Below are positions 36,012-45,147 of a stretch of DNA of 64,000 bases, piece after piece. The translations under genes and the position numbers were made by a program. This DNA comes from Dermabacter sp. GTDB lineage: Bacteria; Actinomycetota; Actinomycetes; Actinomycetales; Dermabacteraceae. How positions within the stretch are numbered: position 1 is the stretch's first letter; the number at the start of each line of letters is the position of its first letter. A model generated the notes under the pieces. The model made no database searches. It had not been told where the DNA came from and saw only the letters and a program-made list of their open reading frames with translations. Location: contig JAUNTX010000004.1 of the NCBI GenBank assembly GCA_030538475.1, forward strand, positions 248,001 through 312,000. Direction: 5' to 3'.

Positions 36012-38912
36012 GTGGCAAAAGTTCGCGTCCACGAGCTCGCGAAAGAGCTTGGATTGTCGAGTAAAGAGGTTCTGAACAAGCTTCAGGACATGGGCGAATT
36101 CGTCCGCAGCGCATCATCCACGATCGAGGCCCCCGTGGCCCGACGCGTGCGAGGCGCTTTCCCGAAGGCCGCTGAGGCCCCGGCACAGGCAGCACCCCAG
36201 GCGTCGGCCCCCGCCGCCGCGAAGCCCGCCCCCAAGGCGGCAGCCGAGGAGGCCGCGGCCGAGGCTCCGGCCAGGCCCGCCTCAAGCGGCCCGAAGCCGG
36301 GCAAGAAGCCCGCACCGGCCGCCCAGAAGGTCGAGGAGCCGAAGGCGAAAGCCCAGAGCGCCGAGAGCGCTCCGTCGACCCCCGAGGCCGCAGCGCCCGC
36401 CGAGCCGGCCCCCGTTGCAGAGGCGAGCAAGCCCGAGGCGCCCGCGCCCCAGGCAAGCCAGAAGCCCGGTGCGCCGAAGCCCGGTGGCGAGCGTCCCGCT
36501 CCCCGCCCGGGTGGCGCGCGCCCCGGCAACAACCCGTTCGCGCCCTCGCAGGGAATGCCCCGCCCCGGCGGTCGCCCCGGTGGGCCCCGTCCGGGCAACA
36601 ACCCGTTCGCTCCCGCGCAGGGAATGCCGCGTCCGGGTGGCGGCAAGGGCGGTCCTCGCCCCCAGCGGCGTGACGGCCAGGGCGATGCCCGTCCGGCACG
36701 CGGTGGCGACGCCGGTACCCGCCAGGGTGCAGGCCGTCCCGGTCCTCGCCCCGGCGCAGGGCCCCGCCCGAACCCGAACATGATGCCCACGCACTCGCAG
36801 GCAGCCGAATCCGGTTCGCGGACCGGCGCTGGCGCAGGCCGTCCTGGCCGCGGTGGTGCTCGCCCCGGCGGCGGTGGCCGCCCGGGTGGTTTCGGTGGCG
36901 GTCCCGGTGGCGGAGCTCCCGCTGGCGGTGGCGCACGCCCCGGTGGCGGCGGTCGTCGCGGCGGCACCCAGGGTGCCTTCGGTCGCGGTGGCAAGCCCGC
37001 CAAGAGCCGCAAGTCGAAGCGCGCGAAGCGTCAGGAATTTGAGCAGATGCAGGCGCCCGCACCGGGCGGCGTGCAGATCCCTCGCGGCACCGGCGACACC
37101 GTTATTCGCCTGCGCCGCGGCGCGACCCTGAGCGACTTCGCCGAGCGCATCGAGGTCAACCCCGCATCGCTCATCACCGTGCTCTTCGCGCTCGGTGAAA
37201 TGGCCACGGCCACGCAGTCTCTCGACGAAGAAACGTTCCAGCTGCTCGGCGAGGAACTGGGATACCGCATCCAGATCGTCTCGCCCGAGGACGAGGAGCG
37301 CGAGCTGCTCGAACAGTTCGACATCGACCTCGACGGCGAACTGGCCGACGAGGACGACGAGGACCGTCTTCCCCGCTCGCCCGTCGTCACGGTCATGGGC
37401 CACGTGGACCACGGTAAGACCCGCCTGCTGGACGCGATCCGTCGCGCCAACGTGGGCCAGGGCGAAGCCGGTGGCATCACGCAGCACATCGGCGCCTACC
37501 AGGTGCAGGTCGAGCACGAAGACCAGATGCGTCCCATCACGTTCATCGACACCCCGGGCCACGAGGCGTTCACCGCCATGCGTGCCCGCGGTACGAAGGT
37601 CACCGACATCGCGATCCTCGTGGTGGCGGCCGATGACGGCGTGATGCCGCAGACCATCGAGGCGCTTAACCACGCCCAGGCGGCCGACGTCCCGATCGTC
37701 GTGGCGGTCAACAAGATCGACAAGGAGGGCGCGAACCCCGACAAGATTCGCGCGCAGCTCACCGAGTACAACCTCGTGGCTGAAGAGTACGGCGGCGACA
37801 CGATGTTCGTGGACGTCTCCGCTCGCGACAACCTCCACATCGACGACCTCCTCGAGGCCGTCCTGCTCACCGCGGATGCCTCGCTGGATCTGCGGGCGAA
37901 CCCGAACAAGGCCGCGCGCGGCGTCGCCATCGAGGCCAACCTCGACCGCGGCCGCGGACCCGTGGCCACGGTCCTCGTGGAGCAGGGCACCCTGCGCGTG
38001 GGCGATGCCATCGTGTGTGGCACCGGCCATGGCCGCGTGCGCGCCATGCTCAACGACAACGGCGAGAACGTCACCGAGGCGGGTCCGTCGGATCCGGTGC
38101 AGGTGCTCGGTCTCAGCTCGGTTCCCGGCGCGGGCGATTCGTTCCTCGTGGCAGCCGACGAGCGCATGGCGCGCCAGATCGCTGAAAAGCGTGAGGCCGC
38201 CAAGCGTGCCGCGCAGCTGTCGAAGGCACGCAAGCGCATGAGCCTCGAGGACCTCAAGGCCGCGATGGATCAGGGCAAGGTGGAAACGCTCAACCTCATC
38301 CTCAAGGGCGATGCGTCCGGTTCCGTGGAAGCGCTCGAAGAGGCCCTGCTGGGCATCGAAGTGGGCGACGACGTGGAGCTGCGGATCATCGACCGTGGCG
38401 TCGGCGCGATCACGATGAACAACATCAACCTCGCGGTGGCCTCGGATGCGGTCATCATCGGCTTCAACGTTCGCGCCGAGGGCCTGAACGCGGAGTACGC
38501 CGAGCGCGAGGGCGTGGAGATCAAGTACTACTCGGTCATCTACCGCGCGATTGAGGACATCGAGAACGCGCTCGTGGGCATGCTCAAGCCGGAGTTCGAG
38601 GAGAAGGACACGGGCTCCGCGGAGATCCGCGAGATCTTCCGTTCCTCCAAGTTCGGCAACATCGCCGGCTCGCTCGTCATGAGCGGGACGATCACGCGTG
38701 GCGCGAAGGCCCGCATCACCCGCCAGGGTGTCGTGGTGACCGAGCGTCTCGAGATCGCCGGCCTGCGCCGCTTCAAGGACGATGTCACCGAGGTCCGCGA
38801 GGGCTTCGAGTGCGGCATCAACCTGGGCAGCTTCAACGACATCCAGGAAGGTGACCTCATCACCACCTACGAGATGGTCGAGAAGCCGCGCGAGCAGCCG
38901 AAGAAGAACTAG
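36012..38912 (+). CDS. infB: Translation initiation factor IF-2
   Basis: GTPase that places fMet-tRNA on the 30S subunit and joins the subunits. 966 residues. N-terminal IF2_N ([24 protein letters not shown]), then a ~300-residue Ala/Pro/Gly/Arg-rich linker carrying a tandem unit RPGNNPFAP[S/A]QGMPRPGG (about 168-211), a second IF2_N-like region, and the G domain with GHVDHGKT (463-470), DTPGHEAF and NKID. C-terminal domains II, III and IV complete. GTG 36012 follows ACAGGAG. Confidence 0.98.
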   Translation: MAKVRVHELAKELGLSSKEVLNKLQDMGEFVRSASSTIEAPVARRVRGAFPKAAEAPAQAAPQASAPAAAKPAPKAAAEEAAAEAPARPASSGPKPGKKPAPAAQKVEEPKAKAQSAESAPSTPEAAAPAEPAPVAEASKPEAPAPQASQKPGAPKPGGERPAPRPGGARPGNNPFAPSQGMPRPGGRPGGPRPGNNPFAPAQGMPRPGGGKGGPRPQRRDGQGDARPARGGDAGTRQGAGRPGPRPGAGPRPNPNMMPTHSQAAESGSRTGAGAGRPGRGGARPGGGGRPGGFGGGPGGGAPAGGGARPGGGGRRGGTQGAFGRGGKPAKSRKSKRAKRQEFEQMQAPAPGGVQIPRGTGDTVIRLRRGATLSDFAERIEVNPASLITVLFALGEMATATQSLDEETFQLLGEELGYRIQIVSPEDEERELLEQFDIDLDGELADEDDEDRLPRSPVVTVMGHVDHGKTRLLDAIRRANVGQGEAGGITQHIGAYQVQVEHEDQMRPITFIDTPGHEAFTAMRARGTKVTDIAILVVAADDGVMPQTIEALNHAQAADVPIVVAVNKIDKEGANPDKIRAQLTEYNLVAEEYGGDTMFVDVSARDNLHIDDLLEAVLLTADASLDLRANPNKAARGVAIEANLDRGRGPVATVLVEQGTLRVGDAIVCGTGHGRVRAMLNDNGENVTEAGPSDPVQVLGLSSVPGAGDSFLVAADERMARQIAEKREAAKRAAQLSKARKRMSLEDLKAAMDQGKVETLNLILKGDASGSVEALEEALLGIEVGDDVELRIIDRGVGAITMNNINLAVASDAVIIGFNVRAEGLNAEYAEREGVEIKYYSVIYRAIEDIENALVGMLKPEFEEKDTGSAEIREIFRSSKFGNIAGSLVMSGTITRGAKARITRQGVVVTERLEIAGLRRFKDDVTEVREGFECGINLGSFNDIQEGDLITTYEMVEKPREQPKKN

Positions 38913-38940
38913 CCGACGGCCCTTCGGCCAGACGGTGAGT

Positions 38941-38974
38941 GGGCGGCGCTCCGGTGAAAGCCGGGGCGCCGCCC
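38941..38974 (+). terminator. 14-bp hairpin terminator after infB
   Basis: GGGCGGCGCTCCGG (38941-38954) pairs with CCGGGGCGCCGCCC (38961-38974), including one G-U pair, around a TGAAAG loop. No T-run. It precedes the methyltransferase gene. Confidence 0.6.
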
Positions 38975-39002
38975 GCGCTCTACCCCCGTGAAGGAGACAG
39001 CC

Positions 39003-40175
39003 GTGCAGATCATGGCCCTCGTGAGCCCGAGCGTGAATCGCGTGTACGGGAAGGACGCCCCGCGCCTCGCGGAGGCGGAGCTGGCGTTCGTGCTCGAACG
39101 CTCGGCCTCCGGCGCGCTCGTGGGCACCGCGCTCGTTGAGGAGGTGGGTGTCACCTACCTGCGGCTCAGCATCGTCGACGCGGCGTGGGAGAGCCCCGAG
39201 ACCTCGCTCGCCATTGTGCGCGCGCTCGCCTTCAGCCCGCACGTGTTCGCCGCCTTCGAGGAGGTGGGGCGGATGCCGCTGCTGGAGGCGGCCGAGCCCG
39301 CTCGCGAGGCGTCGGCGGAAGCGGCCGATCCGACGGGGAAGGACTCCTCGCCCGCGGTCGGCGAGGGCGAGCGCGTCTACGTGGACGAGCTTCCGAGCGT
39401 CCCGCTCCTGCAACCCCTGCCGCTGCCCCGTGTTGAGCAGCTGCCGAGCGATCTGCTGACCACCCTGAAGTATCAGGGTAAGACGAACGAGCAGTTCACG
39501 GCCCTGTTGCTGGTCCTCGCGGCCGCGGCGGCGGGACGCACCGCTCAGCTGGCCGACGGCACGCTGCGCGTGCTCGACCCCGTGGCCGGGCGCGGCACCA
39601 CCCTCAACCAGGCCCTCGCGTGGGGCCTCAGCCCCGTCGGCGTGGACCTCGATGCGAAGGATTCCGGGCTGTATCGCGCCTTCCTCACCACGTGGCTCAA
39701 GCAGCAGCGCTTCAAGCATCGGGTGGACTCCGGCAAGCTGACGGTGCATCGGCGCTCTCTCGGTGCCCGCTTCACCGCCGAGTTTGCCCGCTCGAAGGAG
39801 GACCAGAAGGCGGGCCGGGTGCAGCGGGTCGAGCTGTTCACCGCCGACACCGCCGAACTGGGGGCCTTCCTCAAGGCCTCGAGCGCGGATGTGATCGTGG
39901 CGGACCTGCCCTACGGGGTCCAGCACGGCTCGCGCGCGGGCAAGCACCTGCAGCGCTCCCCGCTGGACCTCCTGGCCGCGGCGCTGCCCGCGTGGCGCCA
40001 GGTCCTCGCCCCCGGCGGCGCGCTCGCCCTCGCGATCAATCGCCACACGGCCCCGCCCGACCAGGTGCATCGCGTGCTGCACGAGCACGGCTTCGAGGCA
40101 CTGCAGACCGACGAGCGGTTCCGCCACCGGGTCGATGCCTCGATTGACCGCGACGTGGTGCTCGCGCGCCGCTGA
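39003..40175 (+). CDS. TRM11-like SAM-dependent RNA methyltransferase
   Basis: 390 residues. The C-terminal Rossmann domain shows VLDPVAGRGTTLNQAL (SAM motif I), GVDLDAKD and the catalytic-type VIVADLPYGVQHG, whose D-L-P-Y-G resembles the D/N-P-P-Y/F motif of guanine-N2 tRNA methyltransferases such as Trm11/TrmG10. The N-terminal ~150 residues are a poorly conserved, substrate-recognition type region. I choose GTG 39003 because AAGGAG (38991-38996) lies six bases upstream; a GTG at 38988 lacks one. Target RNA unknown; its place between infB and rbfA suggests tRNA or rRNA. Confidence 0.85.
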   Translation: MQIMALVSPSVNRVYGKDAPRLAEAELAFVLERSASGALVGTALVEEVGVTYLRLSIVDAAWESPETSLAIVRALAFSPHVFAAFEEVGRMPLLEAAEPAREASAEAADPTGKDSSPAVGEGERVYVDELPSVPLLQPLPLPRVEQLPSDLLTTLKYQGKTNEQFTALLLVLAAAAAGRTAQLADGTLRVLDPVAGRGTTLNQALAWGLSPVGVDLDAKDSGLYRAFLTTWLKQQRFKHRVDSGKLTVHRRSLGARFTAEFARSKEDQKAGRVQRVELFTADTAELGAFLKASSADVIVADLPYGVQHGSRAGKHLQRSPLDLLAAALPAWRQVLAPGGALALAINRHTAPPDQVHRVLHEHGFEALQTDERFRHRVDASIDRDVVLARR

Positions 40176-40242
40176 GCTTTCCGGCTCCTCCAAGAACCAT
40201 CCGCCACACTGTGGGGGAAACCCCGAGATCAAGGAAGAATCC

Positions 40243-40725
40243 ATGAATGACAATCCCCGAGTTCGCCGCCTTGCCGACCGCATTAAGGAGATCGTGGCCC
40301 GCGCCCTCGATGAGCGCGTGAAGGACCCCCGGCTGGGCTTCGTCACGATCACCGACGTGCGGGTCACGGGAGACAGCCAGCACGCCTCGATCTTCTACAC
40401 CGTCTACGGCACGGATGAAGAGCGGGCGAACACGGCGGCCGCGCTCAAGAGCGCCACGGGCATGCTGCGTACCGAGGTGGGCAAGGGCACGGGCGTGCGC
40501 CTCACCCCGAGCCTCGAGTTCTTTGAGGACACGATCCCCGAAACCTCCAAGACGATTGACGACCTGCTGGTGCAGGCGCGCCACCGCGATGCCGAACTGG
40601 AGCGCGAGCGCACGGGTAAGACCTACGCGGGCGACGCCGATCCCTACCGGGTGCCGGGTGAGCACGACGAGGCCGACGACGCCGCGGACGTGGCTGAGGC
40701 GCCGACGGGCGATACCGAGCGGTGA
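40243..40725 (+). CDS. rbfA: Ribosome-binding factor A
   Basis: Cold-adaptation and 30S maturation factor with a type-II KH fold. 160 residues. Core: RRLADRIKEIVARALDERVKDPRLGFVTITDVRVT and GVRLTPSLEFFEDTIPETSKTIDDLL. The last ~40 residues form an acidic tail. ATG 40243 follows AAGGAAG. Its stop overlaps truB by GTGA. Confidence 0.96.
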   Translation: MNDNPRVRRLADRIKEIVARALDERVKDPRLGFVTITDVRVTGDSQHASIFYTVYGTDEERANTAAALKSATGMLRTEVGKGTGVRLTPSLEFFEDTIPETSKTIDDLLVQARHRDAELERERTGKTYAGDADPYRVPGEHDEADDAADVAEAPTGDTER

Positions 40726-41693
40726 GCACGGCCCCTGCCGCGCCCGTCGGCGTCGTGCTGGTGGACAAGCCGCGGGGCATGACCAGTCACGACGTGGTCT
40801 CCCGGCTGCGCTATCACCTGCGGACCAAGAAGGTGGGCCACGCGGGCACGCTCGACCCGATGGCGACGGGCCTGCTCGTGCTCGGCGTGGGCGGCGCCAC
40901 GAAGCTGCTCACCTACGCGGTGGGGCTCGACAAGACGTACGAGGCCACGATCCGGCTGGGCGCGGCCACCGTGACGGACGACGCCGAGGGCGAGATGGTG
41001 GGGGATCGTGCGCCCGCCGCCGCGCTCGACGCGATCAGTGATGAGCGGCTCGAGGAGGCCATTGGGCGTCTCAGGGGCTCGATCATGCAGGTCCCGAGCG
41101 CCGTGAGCGCGATCAAGGTGGGCGGCGAACGCTCCTACGCGCGCGTGCGGGCCGGGCGCGAGGTCGAACTGGCCGCGCGCCCCATCGAGGTCACGCGCTT
41201 CGAGGTGACGGCCGTGCGCCGGGTCGCGGGGGAGGGCGAGGCGTGGGTGGACATCGATGCCGTCATCGACTGCTCCTCCGGCACGTACATCCGCGCGCTC
41301 GCGCGTGACCTCGGCGCCGACCTCGGCGTGGGCGGGCACCTCACGGCGCTTCGGCGCACCCGCGTGGGCGGCTTCCACCTCGAGGCAGCCCAGCCGGTCC
41401 CCGAGCGCGGGGCGCCCCGGGCCGACGAGGATCCCGCCTCGGCGCTCACGCTGCAGCCGCCCGCGGCCTTTGCCTCTCAGCTCTTGCCGGTGCATCCCGT
41501 CGGCCCCGACGAGGCCCGCACCCTGCGCTACGGCCAGTGGATCACGCCCGGCGGCGCCCCCGCCCCCGCGTCGTGGCCCGCCGCAGCCATCGATGAGGCC
41601 GCGCAAGACCTCGTGGCGCTTGTGGAGCCGGCCTCGGACGGGCGGCTGAAGCCCGCGCTCGTCTTTGCCGCGCCGCAGCCAGGCCCGGCGTAG
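40722..41693 (+). CDS. truB: tRNA pseudouridine-55 synthase TruB
   Basis: Makes pseudouridine 55 in the T-loop of tRNAs. 323 residues. Motif GVVLVDKPRGMTSHDVV, catalytic Asp in VGHAGTLDPMATGLLV, then CSSGTYIRALARDLGADLG. A C-terminal extension with a PUA-like region is present. Coupled to rbfA. A bidirectional terminator separates it from the minus-strand gene. Confidence 0.96.
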   Translation: MSTAPAAPVGVVLVDKPRGMTSHDVVSRLRYHLRTKKVGHAGTLDPMATGLLVLGVGGATKLLTYAVGLDKTYEATIRLGAATVTDDAEGEMVGDRAPAAALDAISDERLEEAIGRLRGSIMQVPSAVSAIKVGGERSYARVRAGREVELAARPIEVTRFEVTAVRRVAGEGEAWVDIDAVIDCSSGTYIRALARDLGADLGVGGHLTALRRTRVGGFHLEAAQPVPERGAPRADEDPASALTLQPPAAFASQLLPVHPVGPDEARTLRYGQWITPGGAPAPASWPAAAIDEAAQDLVALVEPASDGRLKPALVFAAPQPGPA

Positions 41694-41797
41694 CCGAGCG
41701 CATTCCGGCAGAGCGCGCTTCCGGTAGGGCGCACGCATGGCGCCGCGCAGCTCCGGGGGCGCCTCCGCGGAGCGCATCACCGCAGTAGCCACCATGT

Positions 41798-41835
41798 ACG
41801 AGAGGCGGCCACCCGTTCGGGTGACCGCCTCTCGT
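41798..41835. terminator. Bidirectional terminator between truB and the L,D-transpeptidase gene
   Basis: ACGAGAGGCGG (41798-41808) pairs with CCGCCTCTCGT (41825-41835); inside, CACCC-GTTC-GGGTG extends the stem after a one-base mismatch. The near-perfect symmetry serves both convergent genes. Confidence 0.75.
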
Positions 41836-41860
41836 GTGCGTTTCTAGCGCTTGGCGATGC

Positions 41861-43363
41861 TCAGTAGTGCGAGACCACGGTGGTGCCCATCGAGGCCCAG
41901 TCCCACATCCACTTCGCGTCGGCTACCGTCATGTTCACGCAGCCGTGCGAGCCGGAGTAGCCGAAGCTCGAACGCCACGGCGCCCCGTGAATCGCGTAGC
42001 CGCGGTGGAAGTACTGCACGTACGGCACATCCGGCTGGTAGTAGTACTTCGGGTGATCCTTCGGGTAGTACGCCGCGTTCGTCAGATCCTGCGTCTGGTT
42101 GCGCAGGTAGATCTTGTACGTGCCGGTCACCGTTTCGTACCCGGACTTGCCATCCACAATCGAGCGGGGGCCGAACACGATGCGGTCGCCCACGTACGCC
42201 GTCAGCGTCTTGTTGGAGAGGTTGACGTCGATCCACTTCTCGCCGTTGTGCGCCTCGGCGGGAGCGTACGAGGGAAGGTTTTCGACGATCGTGCCCTTCG
42301 GGGCGGGCTTTTCGGTCATCGCGGCCTCCACCTTTTCGGTGGTGAAGGCGGTGGACAGGTCGGTGCCGTTCGAGAGGGCCTCGGTCACCTGCTGGGAGAT
42401 CTGCTCCTTGTTGGTGATCTTGAGGCCGTCCTCCTTCTCGGAGATGACCCGCTTCGAGCCGTCCTCGGAGACCTCGGTGATGCCGTCCTTCTTCGTCACC
42501 TCGACCTCGTTGGCCATCGTGCCCAGGTAGGCGTCGATGTCCTCTTGCTTGACCGAGATGTCGAAGTGATCGCCGGCCTCGTTCGGGGCGACGGCGAGGA
42601 AGTGCAGGCGATCATCGCGCGTGATCTCAAACGTCTTGTTGTCCGGGCCGGTGACCACCATCGAGGTGCCCGTGAGCTCGTTGATCTTCGCGACGGTCTC
42701 TTCGGCCTTGGCGGTGCTCAGCTGGGGCTCCACATCGGTGAACTCCTGGCTCACGCTGAAGTCCTTGAGTGCCGGGGCGTTCGCTTCCACGGCCGCGACG
42801 AACTGCGTGGGATCGACACCCTTGCCGGGCTGAGACGGGACGACGCTGAACTCCTTCGTCTCCTCGTTCTGCACCACCTGGGCATCCACGCTGTTCACCT
42901 GGTCCGCGGGCACGAGCGAGGAGGCAAACGCCTTCGTCTGGTCCGTGTCCACGGCGAGAACGGGGGAGACGTCGGTCGAGCCGCTGAGGGCGGCGTTCAC
43001 GAGCGAGCCCATCGACTGATTACGCTCGAGCGCTTTCGCGGCCGTCGCCTTCGGATCGATGCTCACGCCGAGGTCTTCGAGGGGGACCTCGCTCACGGTG
43101 CCGCCAGCATCCACGCTCACGGTCACGTTCGTGCGGGCCCCGTCGAGCGCCTGGGTGATTTCCGTGGCGTCCATGCCGGACACGTCGGTGCCCAGAATGT
43201 GGGTGCCGGGCAGGGCCTTGCCCTCGAACTGCTTGGCGTAGGCGAGGGAGCCGCCCGTGGCGCCAAGGCCGAGCACGACGGCGAGGGCCACGAGCAGAAG
43301 CAGGAGCTTCTTGCTGCGGCCGGGGGAATCGGTAGCGCGGGGGGAGTCGGCCTGGTACGTCAT
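41861..43363 (-). CDS. L,D-transpeptidase (YkuD) with PG_binding_4 repeats
   Basis: Forms 3-3 cross-links or anchors proteins in peptidoglycan. About 500 residues: a short cytoplasmic lead, a membrane anchor (about 19-44), then two PG_binding_4-like extracellular domains (GTDVSGMDATEITQALDG; LQFLA-type HFLAVAPNEAG), and a C-terminal YkuD domain with His in YAIHGAPW and Cys in SGSHGCVNM. ATG 43361-43363 (complement) follows AAGGAC; a GTG 13 codons upstream is possible. Confidence 0.94.
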   Translation of the reverse strand: MTYQADSPRATDSPGRSKKLLLLLVALAVVLGLGATGGSLAYAKQFEGKALPGTHILGTDVSGMDATEITQALDGARTNVTVSVDAGGTVSEVPLEDLGVSIDPKATAAKALERNQSMGSLVNAALSGSTDVSPVLAVDTDQTKAFASSLVPADQVNSVDAQVVQNEETKEFSVVPSQPGKGVDPTQFVAAVEANAPALKDFSVSQEFTDVEPQLSTAKAEETVAKINELTGTSMVVTGPDNKTFEITRDDRLHFLAVAPNEAGDHFDISVKQEDIDAYLGTMANEVEVTKKDGITEVSEDGSKRVISEKEDGLKITNKEQISQQVTEALSNGTDLSTAFTTEKVEAAMTEKPAPKGTIVENLPSYAPAEAHNGEKWIDVNLSNKTLTAYVGDRIVFGPRSIVDGKSGYETVTGTYKIYLRNQTQDLTNAAYYPKDHPKYYYQPDVPYVQYFHRGYAIHGAPWRSSFGYSGSHGCVNMTVADAKWMWDWASMGTTVVSHY

Positions 43364-43426
43364 ATCCGGAAGTGTCCTTCGCGTGTAGGGGCGCGCGGTC
43401 ACAGCCAGCGCGTCTCAATCCCACCC

Positions 43427-43432
43427 ACTCTA
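43427..43432 (-). promoter_or_regulatory. Candidate -10 TAGAGT for the L,D-transpeptidase gene
   Basis: On the minus strand GTTAGAGTGGGT matches the TTAGAGTGGGT at the rimP palindrome. It gives a leader of about 60 bases. Confidence 0.4.
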
Positions 43433-43545
43433 ACGGTAAAGAGTTGGTCAGGGGAGTGCCTTTGCCGGGCGTCACACTGTGGAGCGTGTCTCGTTCGGTG
43501 CGTGGTTTAGGCTTGAGCAGCAATCTGTGAGTGGGAAGGTCCTTC

Positions 43546-44559
43546 GTGAGCAATCAGCCCGAGCCCGGGCGCCGTCTGTGGCGCGCGCCGAGCGAGGTGC
43601 CCGGCGCCCTCGAGCCCGGCGTCCTCACGATCGGCAACTTCGATGGCGTGCACCGTGGCCACCAGCACCTGCTGCGGGCGGTCGCGGACTGCGCGAGCGA
43701 GCGGGGGCTGCACGCCCGCGCCCTCACCTTTCACCCCCACCCCCGTCACGTCATGACCGGTCAGGCGTGCCCCGAGCTCATCACGGGCTACGAGGATCGC
43801 AACCAGCTCGTGCTCGCGGCGGGCATCGAGGATCTGCTGGATCTCGATTTCACGCGCGAGTTTGCCCAGCACTCCCCGGAGGAGTTTGTTCGCCGCTACC
43901 TCGTGGACCTGCTGAATGCGCGCGTGGTCATCCTCGGGCGCGATACCCGGTTCGGGCGCCGCAACGAAGGCGGCTTTGAGACGATGTGTGAGCTGGGGGA
44001 GCGCTTCGGTTTCGAGGTGATGAGCGTCGAGGATCTGCACCTGGAATCGTGCGGTCCCGAGCGCGTGTCCTCCTCTCGCATCCGCCGCGCCCTGGACGCC
44101 GGACACATGGAACAGGCCACCTCGATGCTGGGCCGCTGGCATTTTGTGAGTGACGTGGTGTGTCACGGTTTCAAGCGGGGCCGCGAACTGGGCTTTCCCA
44201 CGGCGAACTTCAGTGCCTCGCCTTCCGGCCTCGTCCCGGCCGACGGTGTCTACGCGGGCTTTTTCTCCGTCCTCGATGGCGACCGCTTCCTCACGCGCAC
44301 GCCCGCCACGATCTCCGTCGGCACCAACCCCACGTTCGCCGAGGGGCCGCCCCATCGGGTCGTGGAAACCTACGTTCACGGCTCTCACGACTACGACCTC
44401 TACGACCGCGCGGCCCGGGTCGAGTTCGTGTCGCGCCTGCGCCCCACCCTCGCCTTCGAGGGTGTCGAGGCGCTCGTGACCCAGATGCACGACGATGTGG
44501 CCGTGACTCACAGCACTCTGGCTGCGCTACCGGACCGTCGGGGCGCCAGCGCCTGCTAG
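43546..44559 (+). CDS. ribF: Bifunctional riboflavin kinase/FAD synthetase
   Basis: Converts riboflavin to FMN and then FAD. 337 residues. The N-terminal FAD synthetase domain has TIGNFDGVHRGHQHLL (H-x-G-H) and SSSRIRRALDAG; the C-terminal riboflavin kinase domain has HGFKRGRELGFPTANF and PADGVYAGFF. I choose GTG 43546, six bases behind GGGAAGG, rather than GTG 43531. It precedes rpsO as in many bacteria. Confidence 0.95.
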   Translation: MSNQPEPGRRLWRAPSEVPGALEPGVLTIGNFDGVHRGHQHLLRAVADCASERGLHARALTFHPHPRHVMTGQACPELITGYEDRNQLVLAAGIEDLLDLDFTREFAQHSPEEFVRRYLVDLLNARVVILGRDTRFGRRNEGGFETMCELGERFGFEVMSVEDLHLESCGPERVSSSRIRRALDAGHMEQATSMLGRWHFVSDVVCHGFKRGRELGFPTANFSASPSGLVPADGVYAGFFSVLDGDRFLTRTPATISVGTNPTFAEGPPHRVVETYVHGSHDYDLYDRAARVEFVSRLRPTLAFEGVEALVTQMHDDVAVTHSTLAALPDRRGASAC

Positions 44560-44562
44560 CCT
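44557..44562 (+). promoter_or_regulatory. Candidate rpsO -10 TAGCCT
   Basis: TAGCCT overlaps the ribF stop codon and would give an rpsO leader of about 115 bases. It fits TANNNT only. Confidence 0.35.
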
Positions 44563-44681
44563 GGAAAGGCCGTGAAAATCGGCCACGGAGACATGCCCGC
44601 CCCCTGGCGGGATGTCGTTTTCAAGAGCCCGGGTGAACAGGCCCCGGAGCGCCGTGCAGCGAGGGACAAAGAGGAGAGCCA

Positions 44682-44951
44682 GTGGCTTACGATTCCGCAG
44701 TCAAGCAGGAGATCATCAAGGACTTCGGTCAGGGTGAAGGCGACACTGGTTCGCCCGAGGTTCAGATCGCGCTGCTCACGCACCGCATCAAGTACCTGAC
44801 CGAGCACCTCAAGGAGCACAAGCACGATCACCACACCCGTCGTGGTCTGCTGCTCCTCGTGGGTCGCCGCAAGCGCCTCCTGCAGTACCTGCAGTCGGTT
44901 GACATCGAGCGTTACCGCGCGCTGATCCAGCGCCTCGGCCTGCGCCGATGA
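44682..44951 (+). CDS. rpsO: 30S ribosomal protein S15
   Basis: Binds 16S rRNA helices h20-h22. 89 residues, the normal length: [37 protein letters not shown] and the [17 protein letters not shown]-type C-terminus ([17 protein letters not shown]). GTG 44682 follows GAGGAG. An intrinsic terminator follows, then pnp; rpsO-pnp is the classic pair. Confidence 0.98.
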   Translation: MAYDSAVKQEIIKDFGQGEGDTGSPEVQIALLTHRIKYLTEHLKEHKHDHHTRRGLLLLVGRRKRLLQYLQSVDIERYRALIQRLGLRR

Positions 44952-44957
44952 GTACTG

Positions 44958-44992
44958 CGCCGCTCACCCACACTGCGGGTGGGCGGCGTTTT
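44958..44992 (+). terminator. Intrinsic terminator after rpsO
   Basis: CGCCGCTCACCC (44958-44969) pairs with GGGTGGGCGGCG (44977-44988) around a 7-base loop, with one T-G pair, followed directly by TTTT (44989-44992). Probably partial, because pnp follows. Confidence 0.8.
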
Positions 44993-45147
44993 ACCACCTC
45001 GAAACCTCCGTTTCGATACCACCAGTGACGACGCCCGGGGTCGGTCCTCGGCAGTGACTTCTTTCCCGCGGGGCGGGACAGCGGTGATTGGCGAAGGCCG
45101 GACCAGGGCACACACAATTCATTTCTGACATGAAGGAGTACGTGTCC

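Noticed and set aside
36282-40367. Very long open frames on the minus strand opposite infB and the methyltransferase, and similar ones opposite pnp and ftsK
   Set aside because: They mirror well-conserved plus-strand genes, have biased Arg/His/Gly composition and no family motif. High GC makes antisense stops rare.
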